Counted from the first letter of the stretch, positions 1 through 6,026 are shown. The stretch is 6,026 bases of DNA from Methanomassiliicoccaceae archaeon UBA404 (GCA_002498605.1 DAHY01000030.1:1-6026), one strand, 5' to 3'. The notes: generated by a model from the letters alone, not told the origin. Numbers and translations: made by a program.

Positions 1-1
1 T

Positions 2-676
2 GTCAGCCACTTTGGAATTCACGTGATAGGACTCAATTTCAGATTTCCTGTGATTGCACGTTGTTACGATATGAACAGAGAAGTAAACTATCTGGATGTC
101 GGGTGCGGAATTCATTCTCCCACAGCCACAAAATATGAATTTCCCCTAGTACGATATTACGGTATAGATTGGGATATAGGTTATAATAACACTCAGGAAG
201 ACATTGATAACATCGATAAATTTTTTGAAATGGATTTGTCCAAATTAGAATTTGATGATGTGCCAAACAACTTCTTCGATGTCATAAATATGTCACATAT
301 CATTGAACATTTGCATAACGGAGAAGAGGTGATAAGAGGTTTAATACCGAAGTTGAAGGATGGCGGCATAATATACATTGAATTCCCCAATATGCATTCA
401 ACAAATCTACCGAGTAAAGATAGTACTTTGAATTTTTTTGATGACCCGAGCCATGTAAGAATATATTCTTTAAGAGAATTATATAATATACTGTTGAGCG
501 AAAATATGGCCTTTGTCGAAGGTGGCCGTCGCAAAAACCGCATGAGAAATCTTCTTGTGCCTTTGGAAGCGTTAAAACATCTTTATCTGTACGGTCACAT
601 TAAAGGAGGTATGCTATGGGACATCATGGGATTCGCTGATTATTGTGTGTTCAGGAAAAAGGTTATTGAAACCTGA
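2..676 (+). CDS. class I SAM-dependent methyltransferase, start uncertain, possibly 5'-partial
   Basis: The protein has a Rossmann-type SAM-binding fold. Numbering from the GTG at 23, motif I is LDVGCG (residues 24-29). An acidic residue that would bind the SAM ribose lies in YYGIDWD (D49), a further acidic residue follows in EMDLS (D71), FDVINMSHIIEHL (85-97) is the post-motif strand and helix, and LKDGGIIYIEFPN (111-123) is the next strand. The C-terminal part (DPSHVRIYSLREL, then a basic GGRRKNR stretch at 168-174) resembles methyltransferases found in polysaccharide and glycosyltransferase clusters; this is a family impression and the substrate is unknown. The frame is open to the window edge. 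GTG at 23 and ATG at 71 are both possible starts and neither has a clear Shine-Dalgarno sequence, so the gene may begin upstream. It ends with TGA at 674-676 and converges with purL. Its DNA is much more AT-rich than the rest of the window, which suggests transfer or a different genomic region type. Confidence 0.8.
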   Translation, partial: VSHFGIHVIGLNFRFPVIARCYDMNREVNYLDVGCGIHSPTATKYEFPLVRYYGIDWDIGYNNTQEDIDNIDKFFEMDLSKLEFDDVPNNFFDVINMSHIIEHLHNGEEVIRGLIPKLKDGGIIYIEFPNMHSTNLPSKDSTLNFFDDPSHVRIYSLRELYNILLSENMAFVEGGRRKNRMRNLLVPLEALKHLYLYGHIKGGMLWDIMGFADYCVFRKKVIET

Positions 677-806
677 CCTGACATTTTTAAACAACTGAAT
701 ACCCTCAAAGGATACTGTTGCAATGTTTATGAACCGATAAATTATAAAAATACTGAAATTTCAAATAAATCATTTTGTAACTGCAGACATCAAGAAATAA
801 AGAATC

Positions 807-850
807 CCGGCGGATATTCCGCCGGATATGACCTCTGGGTCATTGTTTTT
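807..850. terminator. two tandem hairpins between convergent genes, probable shared terminator
   Basis: The first inverted repeat pairs CCGGCGGA (807-814) with TCCGCCGG (818-825) around a 3-nt loop. The second pairs ATGACC (828-833) with GGTCAT (838-843) around a 4-nt loop. On the plus strand the second hairpin is followed by TGTTTTT (844-850) and another T5 at 856-860. On the minus strand, after the purL stop, the RNA passes both hairpins and then enters a U-rich stretch (complement of 786-805). This suits termination of purL from the right and of the methyltransferase gene, about 130 nt away, from the left. Archaeal termination depends mainly on U-tracts, so the hairpins may act instead in 3'-end stability. 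The rest of 677-806 is AT-rich and holds no ORF I would support. Confidence 0.6.
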
Positions 851-890
851 AATGGTTTTTCAGATTGCGAAACCGGGACTTCGATTATGT

Positions 891-3209
891 TTAATCGGAT
901 TCTTCCATGACTTTTACTATGGGTTCGCTCCAGGCTTTGTACAAATCGTCCAAATCGATAATGGCACCGGAATCTCTGAGGTTCAGGGATTTGCCTCCGG
1001 TTTTTCCTATATTGTATGCGGATCCTTTCATTATCTCTTCGAATCTTTCGGCATCCTTTTCGGCGACTTCGGCAATCCATCGGGTGTTGCTTTCGGAATA
1101 CAGCGCCTTTCTGGGCGAGATTTCTTTCAGTGTTCTGAGATCTAGCACGGCACCGATTTTGCCTGCTATGCACATTTCGGCAACCGCAACCGCAAGACCT
1201 CCGTCGGAACAGTCGTGACAGGACTTTATCAGTCTTTCATCCATGGCCTTCAACACCTTGTCCGTCAGGTTTTTGACGTTCTTGATGTTAACTCCGGGAA
1301 CCTTTCCCTGTTTTCCTCCGAACAGACGGTACAGCAAAGAACCGCCCATTTCCTCTTTCGTTTCACCGATGATGTATATTCTGTTGCCGGATTCCTTGAA
1401 ATCCGCGGTGACGGCTTTGGAAACGTCGTCAATCAGTCCGCAGCACATTATCATGGGCGTCGGCAACACGGGAATACCTGCCGGGGATTCGTTGTACATA
1501 CTGACGTTGCCGGAAGGAATGGGTATGTTCAACTCTCTCGCGAATTCCCCTATGCCTCTGACGGCTTCTCTGAAAATTCCCAGTCTGTCGGGCTTTTCGG
1601 GGTTTCCGAAATTGAGACAGTCGGTCATTGCGTTCGGCATTGCGCCTACGGCGACAACGTTTCTCCAGGCCTCGTCCATGGAGGACATTCCTCCGTTGTA
1701 CGGATCGAGTTCGGTGAACCAGGGGTTGCAACCGATGGCCGCGGCCAAACCTTTGGTGCTTCCGGGAACCGGCCTAAGTACGGTGGCGTCTCCGGGACCC
1801 GGACCGTCTCCGACAAGAGAATAAACAACGGTGTCTTCGGAATCTTCGCCGTATTTTCTGATAATCCATTCTTTTGACGCCACGTTGGGATCCGACAGCA
1901 GCTTCAGAATGATTTTACCGTCATCCGGCAGACGGGGCGTGCGTTCGTCCTCCGCGGTGGATACGCCGGGTTTCGCGTACGGTCTGTGGTACATCGGCCC
2001 TGTTGTGAGGAACTTCTGATCCATCTCGAAAATCTGTTCGCCTTTCCAGAATATACGGGTGCGCAGGGATTCGTTTGTAACTCCCACCGGGACGGCGAGA
2101 ACGTCGTGAGACTTGAATATCTCCAATACTTCATTCAAATCCTCGGCTTTGCAGGTGCACATCATCCTTTCCTGGGACTCCGAGACCCATATCTCCCAGG
2201 GGGCAAGGTCGGTTATCTTCAACGGAACCTTTTCCAAATTGATATCGGCACCGCAGCCGCCGTCCAATGCCATTTCGCCCACGACGCAGCTGAGACCTCC
2301 TCCGCCCAGATCTTTCATTCCGGTGGCAAGGTGTTTTCCGCTTACTTCCAGACATGCGCGCATGACTTTACCTTTGATTACGGGGTCTCCCTGCTGAACA
2401 GGAGCGGTGTTCTCGCACAGGCCTTCGGTCAAATCCTTGGACGAGAAGTTTACTCCGTGTATTCCGTCTCTTCCGGTTTTTCCGCCGATCAGAACCATTA
2501 TTTCTCCGGGTCCTCCGGCGAAGTTGTTCAGAAGATCCTTGCGTTTCAGGAATCCTATGCACGAAACGTTCACAAGACAGTTGCTTGTGTAACGTTCATC
2601 GAAGAACAGTCCGCCGGTTACTGCGGGAACTTTCACGACTTCGCTGTAATCTTTTATTCCGGAGACCGCGCCTCTCAGCAGTTCCCCGGGATGTTTTGTT
2701 CCCAAAGGAAGATCTCCTTTTCTGTCGGGGTATCCGAAACACAGCGGATCTCCCAATCCGATGGGCTGAGCGCCCATGCATATGACGTCTCTGAGTATTC
2801 CGCCGACTCCGGTTCCGGCTCCGCCGTAAGGCTCCACCGCCGAAGGGTGATTGTGGCTTTCGATTCTCAGTGCGTATGCGTGCTCATCGTCAAAGACCAT
2901 GACCCCCGCATCCCCTCTGGAAAGAATGTCGTCGCGGTTTATGCCGAATACGAATTCCTTCAGTATGGCTTTGGAGCTTTTGTAACAGCAGTGTTCGCTC
3001 CAGGCCTGACCGAGAGACTGCAACTCCACATCCACGGGGTTGCGGCCCTCTTTTGTAAAATATTCTTTTATGATTTTCATTTCGTCGAGAGACAGGTTCA
3101 GCGACATGTCCTCGGAAATCTTTTCCATCTCCTCGTCGGTGGCGTCCAAAAGTTTTACTTCATAGAGCTCGTAGGGAGCGTCGCGTTTGACCAACAGTTC
3201 TTTTGCCAT
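891..3209 (-). CDS. purL: phosphoribosylformylglycinamidine synthase subunit PurL (FGAM synthase II)
   Basis: This cytoplasmic enzyme performs step four of de novo purine synthesis: ATP-dependent conversion of FGAR to FGAM using ammonia from the PurQ glutaminase, with PurS as the bridging subunit. At 772 residues it is the small PurL type, without the fused glutaminase of the long form. Two AIRS-like N/C domain pairs are visible. The N-terminal half has AWSEHCCYKSSK (69-80, with the conserved His72), ESHNHPSAVEPYGGAGTG (117-134), DPLCFGYPD (154-162), GGKTGRDGIHGVNFSS (242-257), MKDLGGGGLSC (298-308) and WVSESQERM (341-349). The second half has LDPYNGGMSSMDEAWRN (501-517), DCLNFGNPEKP (530-540), SGNVSMYNES (566-575) and CHDCSDGGLAVAVAEM (664-679). 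All look intact. The ATG at 3209 is chosen because an in-frame TGA lies 9 nt upstream and GATGATC sits 2 nt before it, the same spacing type as proS. Stop is TAA. Just upstream is a short PurS-like ORF; purQ is not in the window. Confidence 0.97.
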   Translation of the reverse strand: MAKELLVKRDAPYELYEVKLLDATDEEMEKISEDMSLNLSLDEMKIIKEYFTKEGRNPVDVELQSLGQAWSEHCCYKSSKAILKEFVFGINRDDILSRGDAGVMVFDDEHAYALRIESHNHPSAVEPYGGAGTGVGGILRDVICMGAQPIGLGDPLCFGYPDRKGDLPLGTKHPGELLRGAVSGIKDYSEVVKVPAVTGGLFFDERYTSNCLVNVSCIGFLKRKDLLNNFAGGPGEIMVLIGGKTGRDGIHGVNFSSKDLTEGLCENTAPVQQGDPVIKGKVMRACLEVSGKHLATGMKDLGGGGLSCVVGEMALDGGCGADINLEKVPLKITDLAPWEIWVSESQERMMCTCKAEDLNEVLEIFKSHDVLAVPVGVTNESLRTRIFWKGEQIFEMDQKFLTTGPMYHRPYAKPGVSTAEDERTPRLPDDGKIILKLLSDPNVASKEWIIRKYGEDSEDTVVYSLVGDGPGPGDATVLRPVPGSTKGLAAAIGCNPWFTELDPYNGGMSSMDEAWRNVVAVGAMPNAMTDCLNFGNPEKPDRLGIFREAVRGIGEFARELNIPIPSGNVSMYNESPAGIPVLPTPMIMCCGLIDDVSKAVTADFKESGNRIYIIGETKEEMGGSLLYRLFGGKQGKVPGVNIKNVKNLTDKVLKAMDERLIKSCHDCSDGGLAVAVAEMCIAGKIGAVLDLRTLKEISPRKALYSESNTRWIAEVAEKDAERFEEIMKGSAYNIGKTGGKSLNLRDSGAIIDLDDLYKAWSEPIVKVMEESD

Positions 3210-3213
3210 ATGA

Positions 3214-3333
3214 TCATCTCACAGTGACTTCGAAATCATGAATTTCCGGGTCGGCCGAAAATCTTTTGTTTGTTTGCCGTTTGGTGCCGGCTGCATTTTC
3301 CTTCGGCCGAATACCTATTTCAACCACTGTCAT
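3214..3333 (-). CDS. purS: PurS-like short ORF, apparently lacking the middle of the protein; possible pseudogene
   Basis: This ORF codes 39 residues from ATG 3333 (46 from an in-frame ATG at 3354; an in-frame TAA lies two codons before that). It begins MTVVEIGIRPKEN and ends TNKRFSADPEIHDFEVTVR, then TGA, 4 nt before the purL ATG. PurS, the small structural subunit that joins PurL to PurQ, normally has about 80-85 residues, starts with a strand like VEVRIRLKEG and ends with a pattern like LLANPVIxDYxV. Both ends are recognisable here: ADPEIHDFEV for the C-terminal strand, VVEIGIRPKE for the first. The central strands and most of both helices are absent. The site directly upstream of purL is a usual place for purS. 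A GGTG sits before ATG 3333 but with only 2 nt between, shorter than for the neighbours. It may be a decayed gene, a real minimal PurS, a translated leader, or the product of an assembly deletion. The resemblance comes from memory of the family, not from an alignment search. Confidence 0.5.
   Translation of the reverse strand: MTVVEIGIRPKENAAGTKRQTNKRFSADPEIHDFEVTVR
3251..3310. repeat. two copies of the palindrome TCGGCCGA, 52 bp apart
   Basis: TCGGCCGA occurs at 3251-3258 and 3303-3310. On the minus strand the copies extend to GATTTTCGGCCGA and GGTATTCGGCCGA, matching at 11 of 13 positions. Centre-to-centre distance is 52 bp, close to five helical turns. They could be paired operator half-sites ahead of purL. 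However, both lie inside the PurS-like ORF and are read there in different frames (IRPK and FSAD), so chance is a serious alternative. They have no demonstrated function. Confidence 0.3.
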
Positions 3334-3355
3334 TGCACCAGATAAAGAAGCCATG

Positions 3356-3371
3356 GTTTAATAAGTTATAT
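3356..3371 (-). promoter_or_regulatory. possible TATA box for the purS-like/purL unit
   Basis: Read on the minus strand, the gap after the trmI stop contains GATATAACTTATTAAA, the most AT-rich stretch between trmI and purL. Archaeal TATA boxes centre about 25-27 nt before the transcription start. That would place initiation near 3335-3345, just in front of the ATG at 3333, giving a leaderless or very short-leader mRNA. The match to a TATA/BRE consensus is only moderate and the trmI operon could also read through, so this is a weak call. Confidence 0.35.
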
Positions 3372-3379
3372 CGAAAAGC

Positions 3380-4144
3380 TCAAACCCTTTTACGCCCGAA
3401 AATAAGATATCCGGTATGACCCAGAGTGTCAAAGGAAGGTCTTACCCCTCCGGGATGGACTTCCATCTCCCTGTTGATGTTTTCATACGCCCTGACCCGG
3501 GAAAATCCTCTCTCCCTTAACGCCAATACGGAAGATTCCAACTGATTCACGTTCGGAACGTAGATGCATATTCTTCCCCCGGATCTCAGATGGGGAAGCA
3601 GATTGTCCAACGCCAGCCACGGGTCGGGCATGTCCATGGTCAGTACGTCCGCGGTATACTCGAATTCAACGTCTTTCGCATCGCCGATAACATAATTCCA
3701 ATTCCTGTCCGAGCAGGTTCTTGAAATGTTTCTTCCGGCTCTTTTTACGTTTTCTTCTTTCAGTTCAACGGTCAGAACGTCTCCGTCGGGGGATACCGCG
3801 TTTACCAACGCCGTGGTCAGTCCCCCGGATCCGGCGCCGACTTCGATTACTCTGGTTCCGTTCTTTACGTCACAGTTTATCAGAATCTGCGCCGCGTCTT
3901 TGACGGTGATTATCTGTGCGCCCCTTTCCAGGGATTCGATCAGTTCCGTCACAATCGGACGGAATACCGTGAACTCCGAACCTGCTATGTCCATTGTTTC
4001 TCCGTCCGCGGCATCTTTGAATCTGGAACCGTCCACAGTTCCCAAAGAGGGGATCTTTATCATTTTGTACGATACTTTGAACCAGTATCTTTTGCCTCCC
4101 TCGTCTTCCAGGAATGCGGTTTCTCCTTCTTCGAATCCCGACAC
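3380..4144 (-). CDS. trmI: tRNA (adenine-N1)-methyltransferase, TrmI/GCD14 family
   Basis: The enzyme transfers a methyl group from SAM to N1 of adenine 58 in the T-loop of tRNA; some archaeal members also modify A57. With numbering from the upstream GTG at 4153, a small N-terminal beta domain (about 1-60) is followed by QIITVKDAAQIL (80-91), SAM motif I VIEVGAGSGGLTTAL (102-116), acidic E130 in LTVELKEENV, and the catalytic-site MDMPDPW (173-179). Near the end comes HPGGVRPSFDTLGHTGYLIF (233-252), the family's typical tail. At about 254-257 residues the length is normal for an archaeal member. I prefer the GTG at 4144 over the GTG at 4153, because GGTGAT lies 4 nt before 4144, while the upstream GTG is itself inside that Shine-Dalgarno sequence. 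Stop is TGA. The gene follows proS by 12 nt (3 nt with the other start), so both are probably translated from one message. Confidence 0.92.
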   Translation of the reverse strand: MSGFEEGETAFLEDEGGKRYWFKVSYKMIKIPSLGTVDGSRFKDAADGETMDIAGSEFTVFRPIVTELIESLERGAQIITVKDAAQILINCDVKNGTRVIEVGAGSGGLTTALVNAVSPDGDVLTVELKEENVKRAGRNISRTCSDRNWNYVIGDAKDVEFEYTADVLTMDMPDPWLALDNLLPHLRSGGRICIYVPNVNQLESSVLALRERGFSRVRAYENINREMEVHPGGVRPSFDTLGHTGYLIFGRKRV

Positions 4145-4154
4145 TGTAATCACC
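4145..4154 (-). promoter_or_regulatory. Shine-Dalgarno sequence that decides the trmI start
   Basis: On the minus strand the sequence after the proS TGA reads AGGGTGATTACA, then GTG at 4144. GGTGAT is complementary to the conserved 3' end of archaeal 16S rRNA (GGATCACCTCC). Its spacing to 4144 matches the spacing before proS within 1 nt. This argues that the first three residues predicted from GTG 4153 are not part of the protein. Confidence 0.6.
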
Positions 4155-4156
4155 CT

Positions 4157-5578
4157 TCACATCGTATGTGCGGCATAGGCCTGTTTTATGGATTGGGCTT
4201 TGCAGACCACGCATTCGCATTTTACGGGGTCGGCGCCGTACGGGGTTCCCAGAATCTTGTATCCGGTGGTTTCCTCGAACGTATGGCCGCATTTTTCGCT
4301 TCCGCACCAGCCGAATCTCAGAATCACGTCATCTTTGGTTTCGTCGGTTTCGGCGGGGGCTTCGGACATGTCGGTTATGTCGGTAACCATGGATTCCTGA
4401 ACATTCAAAGCTCTGGAGTACAATGTGAAAGAAATATCGTTCAGCAGAAGATCCACGCTTGCGGTTAAAGTGCTGAGATCGATTGTTCCTTTTTCCCCGG
4501 TGTCCCTTCTTGCGAAAGAAATTAATTTATTTTCTATGTCCCGGGCTCCGATTTCCAGTCTGAGCGGCACTCCCCGCATTTCCCAGTCGTAGTATTTGGC
4601 GCCTGGGCGCATGTTGCGGTCATCGAGTTTCACTCTCATTCCGTCTTTTGTCAGAATGTCGGTTACCATCTTGCATACGTCAAGAACCAGTTCGGGTTCT
4701 TTTTTGGATATTATCGGAATTACGACGATTTGGAACGGTGCGATCGGCGGCGGCAGAATCAATCCGCTGTCATCGCCGTGAACGCCCACCACCGCGCCCA
4801 GAAGACGTTCGCTCATTCCGTAAGTTGTCTGATGAACATGTTTGTGCTCACCGTCCAGGTCTTCGTAGGTTATGTCGTAAGGGATTGAGAAGTTGGTACG
4901 GTAGTGGTGAATGGAACCTATCTGCAGAGTCCTTCCGTTGGGCATCACCGTGTCGATTCCGACCGTGTAATGGGCTCCGGGGAATTTGTCCCAGTCGGTA
5001 CGCGTAAGCAGGAAATAAGGAAGACAGAGTTCTTTTGAAATCTTTTTCAGCATAACAATGTCTTCTTCTATCTGGCACTGTGCTTCCTCTTCGGTGGCGT
5101 GACAGGTATGGGACTCGAAGAAATGAATTTCCCTTACCCTTATGAAAGAACGGGTCTGTTTTGTTTCGTAACGGAAGGTGTTGACGATTTGGAATATCTT
5201 GAGAGGCAGATCCTGATGGGATCTTATCCACAGCGAGAACATAGGGTACATTGCGGTTTCCGAAGTGGGTCTTACCACCAAAGGAACATCCAATTCGTTG
5301 TCCCCCGCTTTTGTTACCCAATAGACTTCCGAGTCGAATCCTTTGATGTGATCTTTTTCTTTCTTGAATTCGGTTTCCGGTATCAGTAACGGAAAATTGA
5401 CTTCGTCATGACCGGTTGCGTTCAGCTCCCTTCTGGTGAAGGAATCGATCATCATCATGATTTTCCAACCGTAAGGGGTCCATACGTTCATTCCTTTGAT
5501 CGGATACCGTTTGTCGCTCAGTTCGGCGGTATCCACTATTTCGTTGTACCACTCGCCGAAGTTTTCGTTTTTCTTCAT
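4157..5578 (-). CDS. proS: prolyl-tRNA synthetase, archaeal/eukaryotic type
   Basis: This class II aminoacyl-tRNA synthetase activates proline with ATP and loads it on tRNA-Pro in the cytoplasm. The 473-residue length fits the short archaeal form, which lacks the insertion editing domain of bacterial ProRS. Visible elements in order: N-terminal NEIVDTAELSD and VWTPYGWKIMMMID (32-45), VVRPTSETAMYPMFSLWI (101-118), motif 2 region FRYETKQTRSFIRVREIHFF (135-154) followed by ESHTCHAT, HQTTYGMSERLLGAVVGVHG (249-268), and motif 3 region GLILPPPIAPFQIVVIPI (272-289). An anticodon-binding domain follows (about 285-385, including MRPGAKYYDWEMRGVPLRLEIG). The C-terminal domain has C425-x4-C430 and C456-x2-C459 (plus C454), the likely zinc site of archaeal/eukaryotic ProRS. 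ATG 5578 is supported by GGTGAT 3 nt upstream. It lies 4 nt after the prs stop and ends with TGA. No key motif seems missing. Confidence 0.96.
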   Translation of the reverse strand: MKKNENFGEWYNEIVDTAELSDKRYPIKGMNVWTPYGWKIMMMIDSFTRRELNATGHDEVNFPLLIPETEFKKEKDHIKGFDSEVYWVTKAGDNELDVPLVVRPTSETAMYPMFSLWIRSHQDLPLKIFQIVNTFRYETKQTRSFIRVREIHFFESHTCHATEEEAQCQIEEDIVMLKKISKELCLPYFLLTRTDWDKFPGAHYTVGIDTVMPNGRTLQIGSIHHYRTNFSIPYDITYEDLDGEHKHVHQTTYGMSERLLGAVVGVHGDDSGLILPPPIAPFQIVVIPIISKKEPELVLDVCKMVTDILTKDGMRVKLDDRNMRPGAKYYDWEMRGVPLRLEIGARDIENKLISFARRDTGEKGTIDLSTLTASVDLLLNDISFTLYSRALNVQESMVTDITDMSEAPAETDETKDDVILRFGWCGSEKCGHTFEETTGYKILGTPYGADPVKCECVVCKAQSIKQAYAAHTM

Positions 5579-5587
5579 CGAATCACC
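5579..5587 (-). promoter_or_regulatory. proS Shine-Dalgarno overlapping the prs stop codon
   Basis: On the minus strand the junction reads CGGTGATTCG and then the proS ATG. The TGA in GGTGAT is the prs stop codon. The ribosome-binding site therefore lies on the last codons of prs, an arrangement typical of translational coupling in a compact operon. Confidence 0.65.
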
Positions 5588-6026
5588 GTTTCAGCGCATC
5601 GGCTATTATGGGGGCCACCGATATGTGGGATAGTTCGTTTTCCAATGTATTGCAACAGAGTATTGTGTCCAGGGAACTTCCGGTCAGGCGTTCCACGGCA
5701 TTATCCACGAATACGCCGTGGGTACAGGCGACGGATACTCCGGACGCTCCGGCTTCCCTGAGCGCGTGAACGGCGGCGATGATTGTGCCGCCGGTGGAAA
5801 TCATATCGTCCACGATCAGAATGTTCTTTCCCGCACAGTCCATATTCGCAGGGCTTATTTTCACTTCAGATCCGGATAAACGCACTTTTGTGAGATGGTC
5901 GGATTTCAATCCCATCTTTTCTGCCACGGACTTTGCCCTTCCTATTGCTCCGATATCCGGGGACAGCACCAAGTCTATGCTTTTATCCATGAAATATTCG
6001 GCAATGGCTCCCGCGGCTTTCAAATC
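5583..6026 (-). CDS. prs: ribose-phosphate pyrophosphokinase (PRPP synthetase), 5'-partial, C-terminal half
   Basis: The enzyme makes 5-phosphoribosyl 1-diphosphate from ribose 5-phosphate and ATP; PRPP feeds purine, pyrimidine, histidine and other pathways. The frame runs off the right edge of the window. The first visible codons encode DLKAAGAIAEYF, and the TTG there (6023-6021) is an internal leucine rather than a start. About 147 residues remain of a family usually near 285-300. Numbering from that leucine, the visible motifs are LVLSPDIGAIGRAKSVAEKMG (18-38), the flexible-loop DHLTKVR with basic K46 and R48, and the PRPP-binding loop ILIVDDMISTGGT (68-80). ACTHGVF (99-105) and CNTLEN (124-129) correspond to the family's THG and TNT segments. 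It ends ADALKR and TGA, whose TGA is shared with the proS ribosome-binding site. With proS and trmI downstream it probably heads or continues an operon. Confidence 0.93.
   Translation of the reverse strand, partial: DLKAAGAIAEYFMDKSIDLVLSPDIGAIGRAKSVAEKMGLKSDHLTKVRLSGSEVKISPANMDCAGKNILIVDDMISTGGTIIAAVHALREAGASGVSVACTHGVFVDNAVERLTGSSLDTILCCNTLENELSHISVAPIIADALKR

Noticed and set aside
754..763. Perfect 10-bp palindrome TGAAATTTCA
   Set aside because: It is short and AT-rich in an AT-rich spacer, with no second copy and no promoter context, so it is expected by chance.
790..1173. Minus-strand frame of 127 codons overlapping the purL C-terminus and the hairpins
   Set aside because: The sequence is rich in Arg and Gln with low complexity and lies out of frame within purL. 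Its end runs through the terminator hairpins, and no ribosome-binding site or family motif is visible.
1986..3227. Long open frame of 413 codons on the plus strand opposite purL
   Set aside because: It lies antisense to a fully conserved purL and has no recognisable family motif. Long open frames opposite strongly coding DNA are common because of codon bias; other plus-strand frames at 1215-1877 and 1243-1824 are of the same kind.
3870..4307. Minus-strand frame of 145 codons across the proS-trmI junction
   Set aside because: It is an out-of-frame, arginine-rich shadow of the ends of two well-supported genes.
5583..6023. Reading the TTG at 6023 as the true start of a short phosphoribosyltransferase
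   Set aside because: The frame stays open through the window edge, and the protein begins in the middle of the PRPP synthetase fold. It is therefore a truncated prs rather than a short gene.
1..6026. In-frame UAG codons read as pyrrolysine
   Set aside because: No recognised gene contains an internal TAG or needs read-through. All visible stops are TGA or TAA, and five stops are too few to infer anything about codon reassignment.
1..6026. CRISPR arrays, insertion sequences, tRNA or rRNA genes, attachment sites
   Set aside because: I looked for regularly spaced repeats, transposase motifs with terminal inverted repeats and cloverleaf-like T-loop sequences, and saw none.

Overview
The window carries five protein genes that I can name with reasonable support, plus one very short ORF that resembles a shortened purS. 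The right-hand 5.2 kb is archaeal housekeeping DNA, all read on the minus strand. The archaeal assignment rests on four things: a prolyl-tRNA synthetase of the archaeal/eukaryotic type with a C-terminal cysteine-rich zinc domain; a GCD14/TrmI-type tRNA m1A methyltransferase of archaeal appearance; a short archaeal-looking PRPP synthetase fragment; and start sites preceded by GGTGAT-type Shine-Dalgarno sequences. Base composition there is near 50% GC (lines counted by eye). A euryarchaeote of the Thermoplasmata/methanogen kind is my guess, but the window has no lineage-specific marker that proves it.

Layout from left to right. 1-676 (+): an AT-rich class I SAM-dependent methyltransferase gene that may begin before the window. 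677-890: intergenic space between convergent genes, with two GC-rich hairpins that look like a shared transcription terminator. 891-3209 (-): purL, complete. 3214-3333 (-): a 39-codon ORF (open to 46 codons) ending 4 nt before purL, whose last residues look like the PurS C-terminus. 3355-3379: a short AT-rich gap with a possible TATA box. 3380-4144 (-): trmI. 4157-5578 (-): proS. 5583-6026 (-): the C-terminal half of prs, cut by the window edge.

prs, proS and trmI are packed with gaps of 4 and 12 nt (3 nt if trmI starts at its upstream GTG). In both junctions the Shine-Dalgarno sequence of the next gene overlaps or abuts the stop codon of the previous one, so this is very probably one operon with coupled translation. 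Prs makes PRPP, the precursor of de novo purine synthesis, and PurL performs the fourth step of that pathway. The purS-like ORF and purL may form their own transcription unit behind the AT-rich gap at 3355-3379.

The most interesting point is the purS-like ORF. Archaeal PurL needs PurS and PurQ as partners. PurS is normally about 80 residues, but only about 170 nt lie between trmI and purL. What is there looks like the beginning and end of PurS joined with the middle missing. The methyltransferase block differs strongly in composition from its neighbours and may be foreign or part of a surface-glycan region outside the window.
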